From NCBI RefSeq assembly GCF_007859735.1, contig NZ_SIHI01000001.1, forward strand, positions 608,090 through 672,089: 64,000 nucleotides of DNA, in the 5' to 3' direction. Position numbers and translations under genes: made by a program. The notes beneath the pieces were generated by a model that was given only the letters and a program-made list of their open reading frames with translations, did no database searches and was not told the DNA's origin. How positions within the stretch are numbered: the stretch's first letter is position 1; each line of letters opens with the position of its first letter. Below are positions 10,332 through 19,291 of this stretch, one piece after another. The stretch is from Thalassoglobus neptunius. Its GTDB lineage: Bacteria > Planctomycetota > Planctomycetia > Planctomycetales > Planctomycetaceae.

Positions 10332-10805
10332 TTACCAAGCGAAGTGTGAGAACGCTTTGTTGGCTTCTGCCATACGGTGAACGTTTTCACGTTTGGTGAT
10401 CGAAACGCCTTCCCGCTTGAATGCGGAAACGAACTCGTCTGCCAGAGACTGTGCGATCGGGCGGCCCTTACGTCCACGAGCCGCTTCGAGAATCCATCGG
10501 ATCGACAGAGTCTGTTGTCGTTTTGCACTCACGGGAGTTGGAACCTGATAGGTGGCTCCCCCGACGCGCTTGGACCGCACTTCGATGTGTGGCTTTACGT
10601 TTTCGACTGCTTGATTGAAGACCTCAACAGGCTCTTCTTCAGGCAGGCGCTTGCTGATTTCGTCCATGGCGTCGTAGAACACGCCGAGGGCAATGCTCTT
10701 TTTTCCGTCATGCATCAGACAGTTGACGAACTTGGAGACGAGCTTGGAATCGTATCTCGGATCTCCGATCAGCTGTGTTTTACTGGCTGTAAACCGTTTG
10801 GCCAT
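10332..10805 (-). CDS. rpsG: 30S ribosomal protein S7
   Basis: A 157-residue primary 16S rRNA-binding protein of the small-subunit head. Recognisable blocks are [20 protein letters not shown] at residues 17-36, the [22 protein letters not shown] segment near residues 68-90, and [25 protein letters not shown] at the C-terminus. The length matches the family. It lies between rpsL and fusA as in the str operon and is followed by a strong terminator. In E. coli, S7 represses its own operon; nothing here shows whether that applies. Confidence 0.97.
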   Translation of the reverse strand: MAKRFTASKTQLIGDPRYDSKLVSKFVNCLMHDGKKSIALGVFYDAMDEISKRLPEEEPVEVFNQAVENVKPHIEVRSKRVGGATYQVPTPVSAKRQQTLSIRWILEAARGRKGRPIAQSLADEFVSAFKREGVSITKRENVHRMAEANKAFSHFAW

Positions 10806-10946
10806 GGACGTTTCGACCTGTTAACTGAATCAAAAACAATATTGGATGATTTATTCGAATCACGCTTTCGAGCCCGATGGCCTGCGTGACGGATTGTTCA
10901 ATTTCAAGCTGCGGACAGCTTGTGAGAACTGATTACGTTTTGAGCA

Positions 10947-11318
10947 CTATTTAGGACGCTTTGCCCCGTAGCGGCTGCGTGCCTGGCGACGGCCGTCGAC
11001 ACCCAGGGTATCGAGCACACCGCGAATGACTTTGTATCGAACCCCCGGCAAGTCGCGAACACGACCACCACGGACAAGCACGATGGAGTGTTCCTGAAGA
11101 TTGTGACCTTCGCCGGGAATGTAGGCGGTCAGCTCTTTTCCGTTCGACAGGCGAACACGAGCAATCTTCCGCAGAGCCGAGTTTGGCTTCTTAGGAGTCA
11201 TGGTTCGCACTTGCAGACAGACACCACGCCTTTGCGGGCATCCCTCAAGCAGTGGAGTCTTCGACTTGGACGTCTGCTTTCTGCGAGGTTTTCGAACGAG
11301 CTGGTTAATCGTAGGCAT
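10947..11318 (-). CDS. rpsL: 30S ribosomal protein S12, with Arg at position 88
   Basis: A 123-residue decoding-centre protein. [11 protein letters not shown] (residues 41-51) keeps Lys43 and Lys44. GEGHNLQEH and [10 protein letters not shown] are present, but the second has Arg88 where E. coli and many bacteria have Lys (codon CGC at 11057-11055). Asp89, the residue methylthiolated by RimO, is kept. Lys88-to-Arg is an established streptomycin-resistance substitution in Mycobacterium tuberculosis. The gene is first in the str block, with a promoter about 130 bases upstream. Confidence 0.97.
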   Translation of the reverse strand: MPTINQLVRKPRRKQTSKSKTPLLEGCPQRRGVCLQVRTMTPKKPNSALRKIARVRLSNGKELTAYIPGEGHNLQEHSIVLVRGGRVRDLPGVRYKVIRGVLDTLGVDGRRQARSRYGAKRPK

Positions 11319-11447
11319 AGATCAATTCACAATCTGAAATCGTGCAGTCGTTTGGGGAATATTGATGTCGTTTTCGGTGAGCTTGTCGGCATCAGAATCT
11401 CAATCGACTGACGCGCAAAACACCCCTGACCCACCGAGGAATCGCGA

Positions 11448-11476
11448 ACTGTAACTCCCGCGCGGGCGATGGTCAA
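11448..11476 (-). promoter_or_regulatory. sigma70-like promoter for the rpsL operon
   Basis: On the minus strand TTGACC (11476-11471) is followed after exactly 17 bases by TACAGT (11453-11448). This gives a leader of about 120 nt before rpsL. The match is good and the position sensible, but no start site is known. Confidence 0.55.
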
Positions 11477-11552
11477 GTCGACCGAGGCGCTGGATTTCCC
11501 AAGAAATCTCGGTTTTTCGAAGCTGTCTCCCGATCTGCAGCACCGAGATCGG

Positions 11553-11951
11553 TTATGGCGAGTCGCTGTGAATTGCGTCGATTCTTTTCCAATCGATGCG
11601 GCGGATGAAGACAGTCTGGTCATCGTTGACACGATAGACGTGGCCGAAAACCTCAGTGGTATCGTGGGGGACTCGAATGATCCGCCCTGAACATTCCCAT
11701 CTGACGTAATCTGTTCTTTCCCACCTGTCTGTTCCGCCGGGTTGGTAGGGATAGATCCCGACGGGGTGAGGGATCGAGGAATCTTTGTCCATGCGAAACA
11801 CTCTCATCTCGAATGTGTCGGTAGAAACAGCTGAGAGTTGAATGTTTCCGTCGAAATGAAAATGTTCCACCTCAAGCGGGGAAGCGGAGAAGAAGAGAGT
11901 CGCAGCGAGAGAAGCGATGAAATTTGAGATGTGGAACCAGCCGTGATCCAT
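11553..11951 (-). CDS. hypothetical protein, possibly exported
   Basis: A 132-residue protein I do not recognise. AAGGAG lies 8 bases before its ATG, which supports translation. The N-terminus has a hydrophobic stretch (NFIASLAATLFFSASPL, about residues 10-26) that could be a signal or membrane anchor. The rest is rich in aromatic and charged residues (FHFDGNIQLSAVS, VFGHVYRVNDDQTVFIRRIDW) and looks beta-rich. It lies upstream of the rpsL promoter on the same strand, with no clear link to translation. Confidence 0.55.
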   Translation of the reverse strand: MDHGWFHISNFIASLAATLFFSASPLEVEHFHFDGNIQLSAVSTDTFEMRVFRMDKDSSIPHPVGIYPYQPGGTDRWERTDYVRWECSGRIIRVPHDTTEVFGHVYRVNDDQTVFIRRIDWKRIDAIHSDSP

Positions 11952-12235
11952 GGAAATACTCCTTCACGATGAACGGAATCGTCACAAAACTGTTTTGATT
12001 CGATGAAGCTCCTGAATAGCCCCTGGCCAAGCGAATGATGAGAGTTCCTCTGAATAGTCTACCCGCAGAAAGTGGAGCATAACACGTCGAACAGGGAGGT
12101 ATCAATGCGAGTAGATGCGTTCTGCTTCCTCGGCATCTGGGCGCGCGTCCGTCGCTCGTGCTATTCTTGATGATTGCGGCATTGACTGTGACCGAGAAAT
12201 GAGTGACGGCAGAATTTCCTGGACGGAAGACGGTG

Positions 12236-13051
12236 ATGAATCAGAAGCGAATCGGACTGATTGGTGCGGGGAAAATGGCGACGGCATTGGCTTCCGGGTG
12301 GATTCGTTCCGGTTTGGCTCAACCTGAGAATATGCTCGCCAGTGACCCTTACGAAGCTGCCCGGAAATCATTCAGGGAACAGACGAACATCCCGACGACA
12401 GACAGCAATCGTGAGGTGCTCGAATCGTCGGGAGTGGTGCTGCTGGCGGTGAAACCTCAAGTCGTGCCTGAGCTTCTGGAAGAACTCGCCGAGTCGGCCA
12501 CGTCGGAACATCTCTTCGTTTCCATCATCGCCGGGGCACGTTTGGATCGCTTCGAAGCAGTACTGCCGAAGAGTCGACACATTCGAGTGATGCCGAATAC
12601 TCCCTGTCTCGTTGGGGAAGGAGCCTCGGGATTTGCGGCCGGTTCCACTGCCACTAAGGACGACTTAAAGCTGGTCGAAGATCTTCTCTCGACCGTTGGA
12701 ATCGCACTGCCAGTCGCTGAGCACTTGCTCGATGCAGTGACCGGACTTTCAGGCAGCGGACCGGCATATGTGTTTGAGATCATTGAAGCACTCAGCGACG
12801 GCGGGGTTCTGTCTGGGTTACCGCGTGCGACAGCGACTCAACTCGCAGCACAAACACTGCTCGGGGCTGCGAAAATGGTCCTTGAGAGCGGCCAGCATCC
12901 GGGGCAGTTGAAAGATGCTGTGACAAGTCCCGGGGGGACGACGATTTCGGGGCTGCATCAACTCGAACAGGGATGCATGCGGGGAACACTCATGAATGCC
13001 GTCGAAGCCGCGACGAAACGCTCGCAGGAGTTGGGAAAAACATCGACATAA
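12236..13051 (+). CDS. proC: pyrroline-5-carboxylate reductase
   Basis: A 272-residue enzyme that reduces 1-pyrroline-5-carboxylate to proline with NAD(P)H. The N-terminus IGLIGAGKMATALASGW is the Rossmann site. MPNTPCLVGEGASGF near residue 118 and TGLSGSGPAYVFEIIEALSDGG near 168 are the substrate-binding and dimer blocks, and SPGGTTISGLHQLE lies near the C-terminus. The start ATG at 12236 puts the Rossmann motif at the usual position; an upstream in-frame GTG/ATG would add an unsupported 11 residues. It is followed by nadB on the same strand after 174 bases. Confidence 0.95.
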   Translation: MNQKRIGLIGAGKMATALASGWIRSGLAQPENMLASDPYEAARKSFREQTNIPTTDSNREVLESSGVVLLAVKPQVVPELLEELAESATSEHLFVSIIAGARLDRFEAVLPKSRHIRVMPNTPCLVGEGASGFAAGSTATKDDLKLVEDLLSTVGIALPVAEHLLDAVTGLSGSGPAYVFEIIEALSDGGVLSGLPRATATQLAAQTLLGAAKMVLESGQHPGQLKDAVTSPGGTTISGLHQLEQGCMRGTLMNAVEAATKRSQELGKTST

Positions 13052-13225
13052 GTGCGGTGCGGTGCGATGCCGATGGTCGTGGTGTTCCCAAGCGACGAAT
13101 TCGCGAGATGTGGAATTCTGAACGAACGGGATTGGGAGGTGACTCCAGCAACTCTCATTGGTGAGGACGTTCCTGAATCGTTAACGTTGCATTATCGCTC
13201 TCTCACTTGATTCATAGAAAAACAC

Positions 13226-14857
13226 ATGCCTGACTTGAGCTATACTCCGCGTCAACGGTATCTCGTTCGGTTTGACCCGAAACGGATTCCGCATATGTTC
13301 GTCGACGTTCTCGTCATCGGAACAGGCATCGCCGGAGTTCGTGCTGCTTTGGAAATTGATCCGCGTTTGCGCGTTGTGATGGTGACGAAAGATGTCGTGT
13401 CGTCATCGAACAGCTCGTGGGCTCAAGGGGGCATCGCTGGAGTTCTGGACCCTTCCGACGAGTTGAGCAATCACGTCGAAGACACCATCAAAGCCGGGGC
13501 CGGTTTGTGCGATCCCGATGTCGTTCGAGAGATTGTGGAAGAAGCTCCGGAACGAATTCGAGAGCTTGTCTCGTTCGGAGCGCAGTTCGATCGGAAAGAT
13601 GGTTCGATCGCACTGACGACTGAAGGAGGTCACAGCCATCCGCGTGTTGCTCATGCTCTTGGGGATGCCACCGGAAAAGAGGTGATGCGGGCCTTGATTG
13701 ATACCGTTCGCGGAGCGGGATGGACGGAGATCTGGGAGAAGACGTTCTCAATCGACCTTTTGACTCACGAGGGGAGTTGTCGCGGGGCGCTGGTCTGGAA
13801 TCCTCATCACGGAAAGACGTTCGTCTGGGCCAAGCAAACGATTCTGGCGACCGGGGGAGCAGGGCGTTTGTATCGGGAAACGACAAACCCTGATATCGCG
13901 ACCGCCGACGGACACGCAATCGCCTACCGGGCGGGTGCGGAGCTGCGCGATATGGAGATGATGCAGTTTCATCCGACGGTGCTTTACATCGCTGGAAGTT
14001 CACGTCATCTGATCACCGAAGCGGCTCGAGGAGAAGGGGGATATCTGGTCGATGTGAATGGCGACCGGTTCATGGGGAATTACGACGAGCGGTTGGAACT
14101 CGCTCCGCGTGATGTGGTCAGTCGTGCGATCACTGATCAGATGGAACTGACCCGGCATCCGTGTGTCTATCTCGATTTGACTCACCTGCCGAAAGAGAAG
14201 ATCAACGAACGGTTTCCCAATATTCTGGAGATGTGCCGCGAGTTCGGTCTCGACCTGACGCATGACCGCATTCCCGTCCGACCGGGAGCCCATTACATGA
14301 TCGGCGGGTTGACGGTCGACTTGAAAGGTGCGACGACGCTTCCGGGGCTGTGGGCTGCAGGTGAAGCGACTTCCAGTGGTTTACATGGGGCAAATCGACT
14401 CGCATCCAACAGCTTGTTGGAAGGGCTATATTACGGGATTCACGCTGGCCGAGGGGCGTCGCAAGCAGCGTTGGAAATTCCCGACAGCTTTTCCGCGCCG
14501 CCTGTTTCTTCGCCGGGCCCGAAGGTGATCGAGGAGCAGGACCTGTTGAACCTCACCGACTTGCGGAACTCGCTCGGATCAATCATGTGGCGAAATGTTG
14601 GAATTCGCCGCGATGAAGAAGGACTCAAAGCGGCAGCGGAGCAGGTCGAGTTTTGGGACCGATATGTCTCTCTTCGAGAGTTTCAGACAGTCGAAGGTTG
14701 GGAACTGCAGAACATGCTGCTGGTCGGGCGATTGATGATCGAGTCAGCCCGGGCTCGCACCGAAAGTCGTGGTGTCCACTTTCGGAGCGATTTTCCGGAG
14801 TCTGATTCCTCATGGGAGAGGCACGTCACGATCGGCGAACCCTCCGCAGCTGACTGA
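13226..14857 (+). CDS. nadB: L-aspartate oxidase
   Basis: A 543-residue flavoenzyme that oxidises L-aspartate to iminoaspartate, the first step of de novo NAD synthesis. FAD-binding DVLVIGTGIAGVRAALE lies near residue 29. SSNSSWAQGGIAGV, EGGHSHPRVAHALGDATGKE and ITEAARGEGGYLVDVNGDRF are family blocks shared with the succinate dehydrogenase flavoprotein superfamily. YMIGGLTVDLKGATTLPGLWAAGEATSSGLHGANRLASNSLLEGL is the C-terminal FAD region. The first 25 residues are an extra N-terminal stretch. nadA and nadC are not in the window. It converges on asd with only 6 bases between the stop codons. Confidence 0.94.
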   Translation: MPDLSYTPRQRYLVRFDPKRIPHMFVDVLVIGTGIAGVRAALEIDPRLRVVMVTKDVVSSSNSSWAQGGIAGVLDPSDELSNHVEDTIKAGAGLCDPDVVREIVEEAPERIRELVSFGAQFDRKDGSIALTTEGGHSHPRVAHALGDATGKEVMRALIDTVRGAGWTEIWEKTFSIDLLTHEGSCRGALVWNPHHGKTFVWAKQTILATGGAGRLYRETTNPDIATADGHAIAYRAGAELRDMEMMQFHPTVLYIAGSSRHLITEAARGEGGYLVDVNGDRFMGNYDERLELAPRDVVSRAITDQMELTRHPCVYLDLTHLPKEKINERFPNILEMCREFGLDLTHDRIPVRPGAHYMIGGLTVDLKGATTLPGLWAAGEATSSGLHGANRLASNSLLEGLYYGIHAGRGASQAALEIPDSFSAPPVSSPGPKVIEEQDLLNLTDLRNSLGSIMWRNVGIRRDEEGLKAAAEQVEFWDRYVSLREFQTVEGWELQNMLLVGRLMIESARARTESRGVHFRSDFPESDSSWERHVTIGEPSAAD

Positions 14858-14863
14858 CTGCGT

Positions 14864-15868
14864 TTACAGATGCTTCGCCAGAAGTTCGGCAATCTGAACA
14901 GCGTTCGTTGCTGCCCCTTTTCGCAAGTTGTCGCTGACGCACCAGAAGCTGATTCCGTTCGGATGTGAGATGTCCTTGCGGATTCGTCCGATGAAGACTT
15001 CGTCGGAACCATCGCAAGTGCTCGGAAGCGGATATTGCCCGTCCTGCAGGTTGTCGACGACCTGAATTCCAGGAAATGACTCGAACAGTTCACGAGCTTC
15101 ACCGGGTGAGAGTGGCTTTTCGGTTTCGACGGTGATCGACTCGCTGTGACAGTTGGCAACCGGCACGCGGACGCAGGTGGGGTTCACCTGAATCGATTCA
15201 TCGCCGAGAATTTTTCGGGTCTCGTAGACCATTTTCAGTTCTTCGCTGGTGTATCCGTCTGCCTTTTCGCTTCCGATTTGGGGGATGCAGTTGAAGGCGA
15301 TGGGATGCGCGAAGGCTTTGTAGGAATAGTCATCTCCGGACAGGTACGATTTGGACCCATCGAACAGATCGCTTGTTCCCTGGACGCCGGCTCCGCTTGT
15401 CGCTTGATAAGTGCTGACGATCACCCGTTTGACGACCGCAGCATCGTGAAGAGGTTTCAGAGCCAGGACCATTTGGGTTGTTGAGCAGTTCGGACTGGCG
15501 ATGATGCCGGTGGCGTCGAGAGCATCCTGCGGATTCACTTCCGGAATCACGAGGGCGACTCCTTCTTTCATTCGCCAGTATCCCGATTCATCAATGACGC
15601 GGCAGCCTGCTTCAACAGCGGCAGGAAGATATTCGGCAGCGACGTCATCGGGAGTGGAAGCGATCACGAGGTCGGACCCGGCGAAGCAATCTTTGGTCAG
15701 CTCTTCGATGGTGTACTTCTGGTCACGAAAAGAAATCTGCTGACCCGTTGAACGAGCTGAGGCGATGAAGCGAAACGTTCCTGCTTGAAAGTTCCGTTCT
15801 TCCAGCAATTGCCGCATGATCTGACCGACGGCACCGGTGGCGCCCACAATGGCAACATTTCGAAACAC
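14864..15868 (-). CDS. asd: aspartate-semialdehyde dehydrogenase
   Basis: A 334-residue enzyme that reduces L-aspartyl phosphate to the semialdehyde, for lysine, methionine and threonine and for the diaminopimelate of peptidoglycan. NADP-binding VAIVGATGAVGQIMRQLLEERNF is at the N-terminus. SPNCSTTQMVLALKPL (near residue 126) carries the catalytic Cys, followed by STYQATSGAGVQG. The start codon is GTG at 15868. It is convergent with nadB and divergent from dxr. The carboxylate-rich C-terminal half matches the usual length. Confidence 0.95.
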   Translation of the reverse strand: MFRNVAIVGATGAVGQIMRQLLEERNFQAGTFRFIASARSTGQQISFRDQKYTIEELTKDCFAGSDLVIASTPDDVAAEYLPAAVEAGCRVIDESGYWRMKEGVALVIPEVNPQDALDATGIIASPNCSTTQMVLALKPLHDAAVVKRVIVSTYQATSGAGVQGTSDLFDGSKSYLSGDDYSYKAFAHPIAFNCIPQIGSEKADGYTSEELKMVYETRKILGDESIQVNPTCVRVPVANCHSESITVETEKPLSPGEARELFESFPGIQVVDNLQDGQYPLPSTCDGSDEVFIGRIRKDISHPNGISFWCVSDNLRKGAATNAVQIAELLAKHL

Positions 15869-16072
15869 GGATTAACCTCAATTTGCAGCTGAGCGGCAGT
15901 GATAGGGATCAAAGAGTCAATGAGCGTCCAAGACGACACGAGCGAGCATCATAGACCGGGACAAGTGGCCTCTGCAAATTGTTCGCGATCAATCCTTTCT
16001 GTTGAGAAACTGCGCCCGGGAAGATTGGGGCCTTTCAGACGTTGAGACCGGAGAAACCCGGCGACTCCGGTC

Positions 16073-16102
16073 TTGCGGTCATGAAGCCGGAACCTCTACA
16101 AT
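16073..16102 (+). promoter_or_regulatory. candidate promoter for dxr
   Basis: TTGCGG (16073-16078) and TACAAT (16097-16102) are separated by 18 bases and end 25 bases before the dxr start. The -10 box is strong and the -35 box is partial. Confidence 0.4.
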
Positions 16103-16127
16103 CGCTAAAACTTAAGAGAAATAGCTC

Positions 16128-17327
16128 GTGTCAGATCATATCAAGCGGATCGCCGTATTGGGTGCAACCGGTTCGATTGGAACCAGTTGTCTCGATGTGG
16201 TGCGCGCTCATCCGGATGAAATGGCAGTGGACTTGCTGTCCGCTCACACCCAATGGCAACTGGTGGCCGAGCAAACTGCTGAGTTTCTGCCGCGAACAGT
16301 CGTGCTGACGGGGATCGATCGAAATTCCGTTCCGGGAAATGCGTTTCCATCGCAAGTGAACGTCGAGTTCGGTGAAGATTGCCTCGCGAACGCCATTACT
16401 CACTCGGATGCCGAGGTTGTGATTACCGGAATCGTGGGGGCTGCGGGACTCCGCGGAACCTGGGCAGCGATTGAAGCCGGGAAATCGATTGGATTGGCAA
16501 ATAAAGAAACACTCGTCGTCGCCGGGAAACTCGTGACGGACAAAGCTTCCGAAACCGGTGCGACGCTGATTCCGGTCGACAGTGAACACTCCGCGATTTT
16601 TCAGTCGCTGCAGTCCGGGCGGACTGAAGAAGTGTCACGAATTATTCTGACAGCCAGTGGAGGACCGTTCCGGACATGGTCTCAGGAGCAGCTTTCACAG
16701 GTCACTTGTGCTGATGCTCTGAGTCATCCGACCTGGGAAATGGGCAGGAAAATTACCGTCGATTCCGCGACGATGATGAACAAAGCTCTGGAAGTGATTG
16801 AAGCCCGATGGTTGTTCGGACTTCCTTCTGAGCAGATCGACGTTGTCGTGCATCCGCAGTCGGTGGTCCACTCGATGGTGGAGTTTGTGGATGGCTCAGT
16901 CATCGCACAATTATCTCCCCCGGATATGAAATTACCTATACAATATGCGATTACCTGGCCCGCACGAGTGGCAGGAGCCAGCCCGAAACTGGACTTATTG
17001 GAAACATTTTCACTTGATTTTCAACCCCCTGATCTCGAACGATTCCCGGCGTTATCGTTAGGATTTGAGGTTGCTGAACGCGGCGGAACTTCTGGAGCAG
17101 TCTTGAATGCTGCCAACGAAGTGGCTGTCGAGCGTTTTCTTTCTGAAACACTGACTTTTACCGACATCCCGCGACTCTGTCGCGAGATTCTGAATGCCCA
17201 CGATTTCGACAGCCAGCCGGAGTTGGATGAGTTGCTCGAACTCGATCATTGGGCGCGCCAGGAGGCATTGAATTGGATACCGTCGTCGCCGCCACACTCG
17301 CACTCTTTAGCGTCTCGGCACTGCTAA
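16128..17327 (+). CDS. dxr: 1-deoxy-D-xylulose-5-phosphate reductoisomerase
   Basis: A 399-residue enzyme of the MEP isoprenoid pathway that converts DXP to MEP with NADPH. IAVLGATGSIGTSCLDVV is the N-terminal nucleotide site. NKETLVVAGKLV, PVDSEHSAIFQSLQSG and the metal/substrate block HPQSVVHSMVEFVDGSVIAQLSPPDMKLPIQYA are all present. The start is GTG at 16128. The 3' end overlaps the start of the RseP-type protease, as in the common dxr-rseP pairing, so the two are likely translated together. Confidence 0.95.
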   Translation: MSDHIKRIAVLGATGSIGTSCLDVVRAHPDEMAVDLLSAHTQWQLVAEQTAEFLPRTVVLTGIDRNSVPGNAFPSQVNVEFGEDCLANAITHSDAEVVITGIVGAAGLRGTWAAIEAGKSIGLANKETLVVAGKLVTDKASETGATLIPVDSEHSAIFQSLQSGRTEEVSRIILTASGGPFRTWSQEQLSQVTCADALSHPTWEMGRKITVDSATMMNKALEVIEARWLFGLPSEQIDVVVHPQSVVHSMVEFVDGSVIAQLSPPDMKLPIQYAITWPARVAGASPKLDLLETFSLDFQPPDLERFPALSLGFEVAERGGTSGAVLNAANEVAVERFLSETLTFTDIPRLCREILNAHDFDSQPELDELLELDHWARQEALNWIPSSPPHSHSLASRHC

Positions 17328-19279
17328 ACATATTTATCGCTGCCGCCGGACTTGGTCTGGTGATCTTTTTCCATGAGCTCGGACACTTCCTCGTTGCGAA
17401 GTGGTGCGGAGTGTATGTGGAACGCTTCAGTATCGGATTCGGTCAGCCGATCCTCGCCAAGAAGTGGGGCGAGACCGAATACTGGCTGGGCTGGGCTCCG
17501 TTTGGGGGCTACGTCAAAATGCTCGGTCAGGATGATATGGATCCGGGGCAAATGACTGACGATCAGATCAGTGCTGATCCTCGCTCTTACACCTCAAAGT
17601 CTGTTCCTCAGCGGATGGCGATTATCTCCGCCGGGGTGATTATGAACATCATCACCGGGTTTCTGTTCTTTGCGATTGCCTTCAACAGCGGTGTTGAAAC
17701 AACCGATCGTGTCATCGGTCACGTGCAAGTGGGAATGCCGGGATGGCAACACGGAATTCGTTCCGGCGACACCATTACCGCCATTAACGGACGGCAGGTG
17801 TCGAACTTTGAAGACCTGTTGCGTGGGACGGCACTTTCTCGCGGCCCGATTCGCTTGCAGGGTTTTCATTCCGATGGAGAAACGTTCGACATCGAACTGG
17901 AGCCATCAGCCAACGGAATCGTCCGTCAGATCGGAATTGGATCGTCCCGAAGCCTGGAAGTTCTTCCTGTTCCGGATCCGAAAGCAATTCCCTTTGTCTT
18001 TCCGGGGACCGCTGCTTCTCGAGCAGAGTTTGAGCCGGGCGACATTATCGCGGCTGTTGATGGAGTCGTGATCAAAGAGTTCAGCGAACTCGACAAGATT
18101 CTCAACGAGAAAGCAGACGAAGCGTTGGGGCTGACAGTCAAACGCAAGAGTGAGGGTGGCGACACCAAAGAAGTTCAGGTCAGCTTGCCTGCCGAACAGT
18201 TTCTCGGTTTGGGACTCCGCATGGGGATGGGAAAAATCGAAGCTGTCCAAATCGGTTCGGCTGCTGCTGAAGCGGGTTTGAAGAAGGGCGATCTCATCGC
18301 CAAGGTCGACGGGCTGGACGTCGGACACGATATCGATCCCGTTCGTCTCACAGAATACTTCTCTGAGCATGACGGGAAAGAGGTCGAAGTGACCATTTCC
18401 CGTGAAGTTTCCGGAGGGGCGCCTCAAGAACTGGTGCTCACTTTGACTCCAAGCGATCGGGCTCCGTGGGCAGAACCACCGACATCAGAAGGGGCTCCGC
18501 TTTCGGTTCCGAGCATTGGAGTTGCTTATCATCTGGTTCCGAATGTTTTCTCAGTCGATGAAGATGGTCCCGCAGCCGGACAGGGAATCAAACCACGTGA
18601 TACCATTCACAAAGTGACTCTCATCAAGGCACCTGGAACTGAGCAGGACGCCAGAACGGATACGCGGTTCGAGATCCCGATCAAAGACAAGAACTGGGCC
18701 TACGCTTTCTGGACCATTCAGGAATACACTCGCTCACGAATCGTGGAACTCACCGTCAGTTCACCCGAAGATTCAAACGAACACCGGGTCGTTGAAGTGA
18801 CTCCGAAGGTCGTCGAAGATTGGTATCTTCCCACGACACGCGGACTTCGTTTGAGCGAGCGGTCGATTACTCTCGAGGCAAACAGCGTTCAAAACGCCTT
18901 CGCAATGGCAGGGCGTTACACCGTTACCTCCATCGAAGATATTTACCTGACTCTTCGCGGGTTGCTGACCGGGGATATCTCCCACAAGGGGTTAAGTGGA
19001 CCGATCAATATCGCCAAGCTGGCCTATGGGTTTGCGGATTTGGGGATTGGACACTTCCTGCGATTTCTCGGACTGATCAGTGTGAATCTCGCTGTGATCA
19101 ACTTCCTGCCGATTCCCGTGCTGGATGGCGGTCACATGGTCTTTCTCATCTGGGAAGCTGTCACAAGGAAGAAGCCCAGCGAGAAAGTTGTTGCAACCGC
19201 CACCTACTTTGGAATGGTCTTTGTCCTGGGTCTGATGATGTTTGTGATCTATCTCGACCTGTTCGTTTCGAAAATTTAA
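17273..19279 (+). CDS. rseP: RseP-type site-2 intramembrane metalloprotease
   Basis: An inner-membrane zinc protease of about 668 residues that cleaves anti-sigma factors or signal-peptide remnants within the membrane. HELGH in the first helix (residues about 33-37) and PVLDGGHMVF near the C-terminus form the active site. Several PDZ-like segments lie between them (for example GDTITAINGRQVSNFEDLL, GDIIAAVDGVVIKEF and GDLIAKVDGLDV), so the protein is much longer than the roughly 450-residue E. coli enzyme. I chose TTG 17273 because AGGAGG ends 8 bases upstream; a TTG at 17249 is also in frame. It overlaps dxr by 55 bases. Confidence 0.9.
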   Translation: MDTVVAATLALFSVSALLNIFIAAAGLGLVIFFHELGHFLVAKWCGVYVERFSIGFGQPILAKKWGETEYWLGWAPFGGYVKMLGQDDMDPGQMTDDQISADPRSYTSKSVPQRMAIISAGVIMNIITGFLFFAIAFNSGVETTDRVIGHVQVGMPGWQHGIRSGDTITAINGRQVSNFEDLLRGTALSRGPIRLQGFHSDGETFDIELEPSANGIVRQIGIGSSRSLEVLPVPDPKAIPFVFPGTAASRAEFEPGDIIAAVDGVVIKEFSELDKILNEKADEALGLTVKRKSEGGDTKEVQVSLPAEQFLGLGLRMGMGKIEAVQIGSAAAEAGLKKGDLIAKVDGLDVGHDIDPVRLTEYFSEHDGKEVEVTISREVSGGAPQELVLTLTPSDRAPWAEPPTSEGAPLSVPSIGVAYHLVPNVFSVDEDGPAAGQGIKPRDTIHKVTLIKAPGTEQDARTDTRFEIPIKDKNWAYAFWTIQEYTRSRIVELTVSSPEDSNEHRVVEVTPKVVEDWYLPTTRGLRLSERSITLEANSVQNAFAMAGRYTVTSIEDIYLTLRGLLTGDISHKGLSGPINIAKLAYGFADLGIGHFLRFLGLISVNLAVINFLPIPVLDGGHMVFLIWEAVTRKKPSEKVVATATYFGMVFVLGLMMFVIYLDLFVSKI

Positions 19280-19291
19280 GTCCGAAGACAC

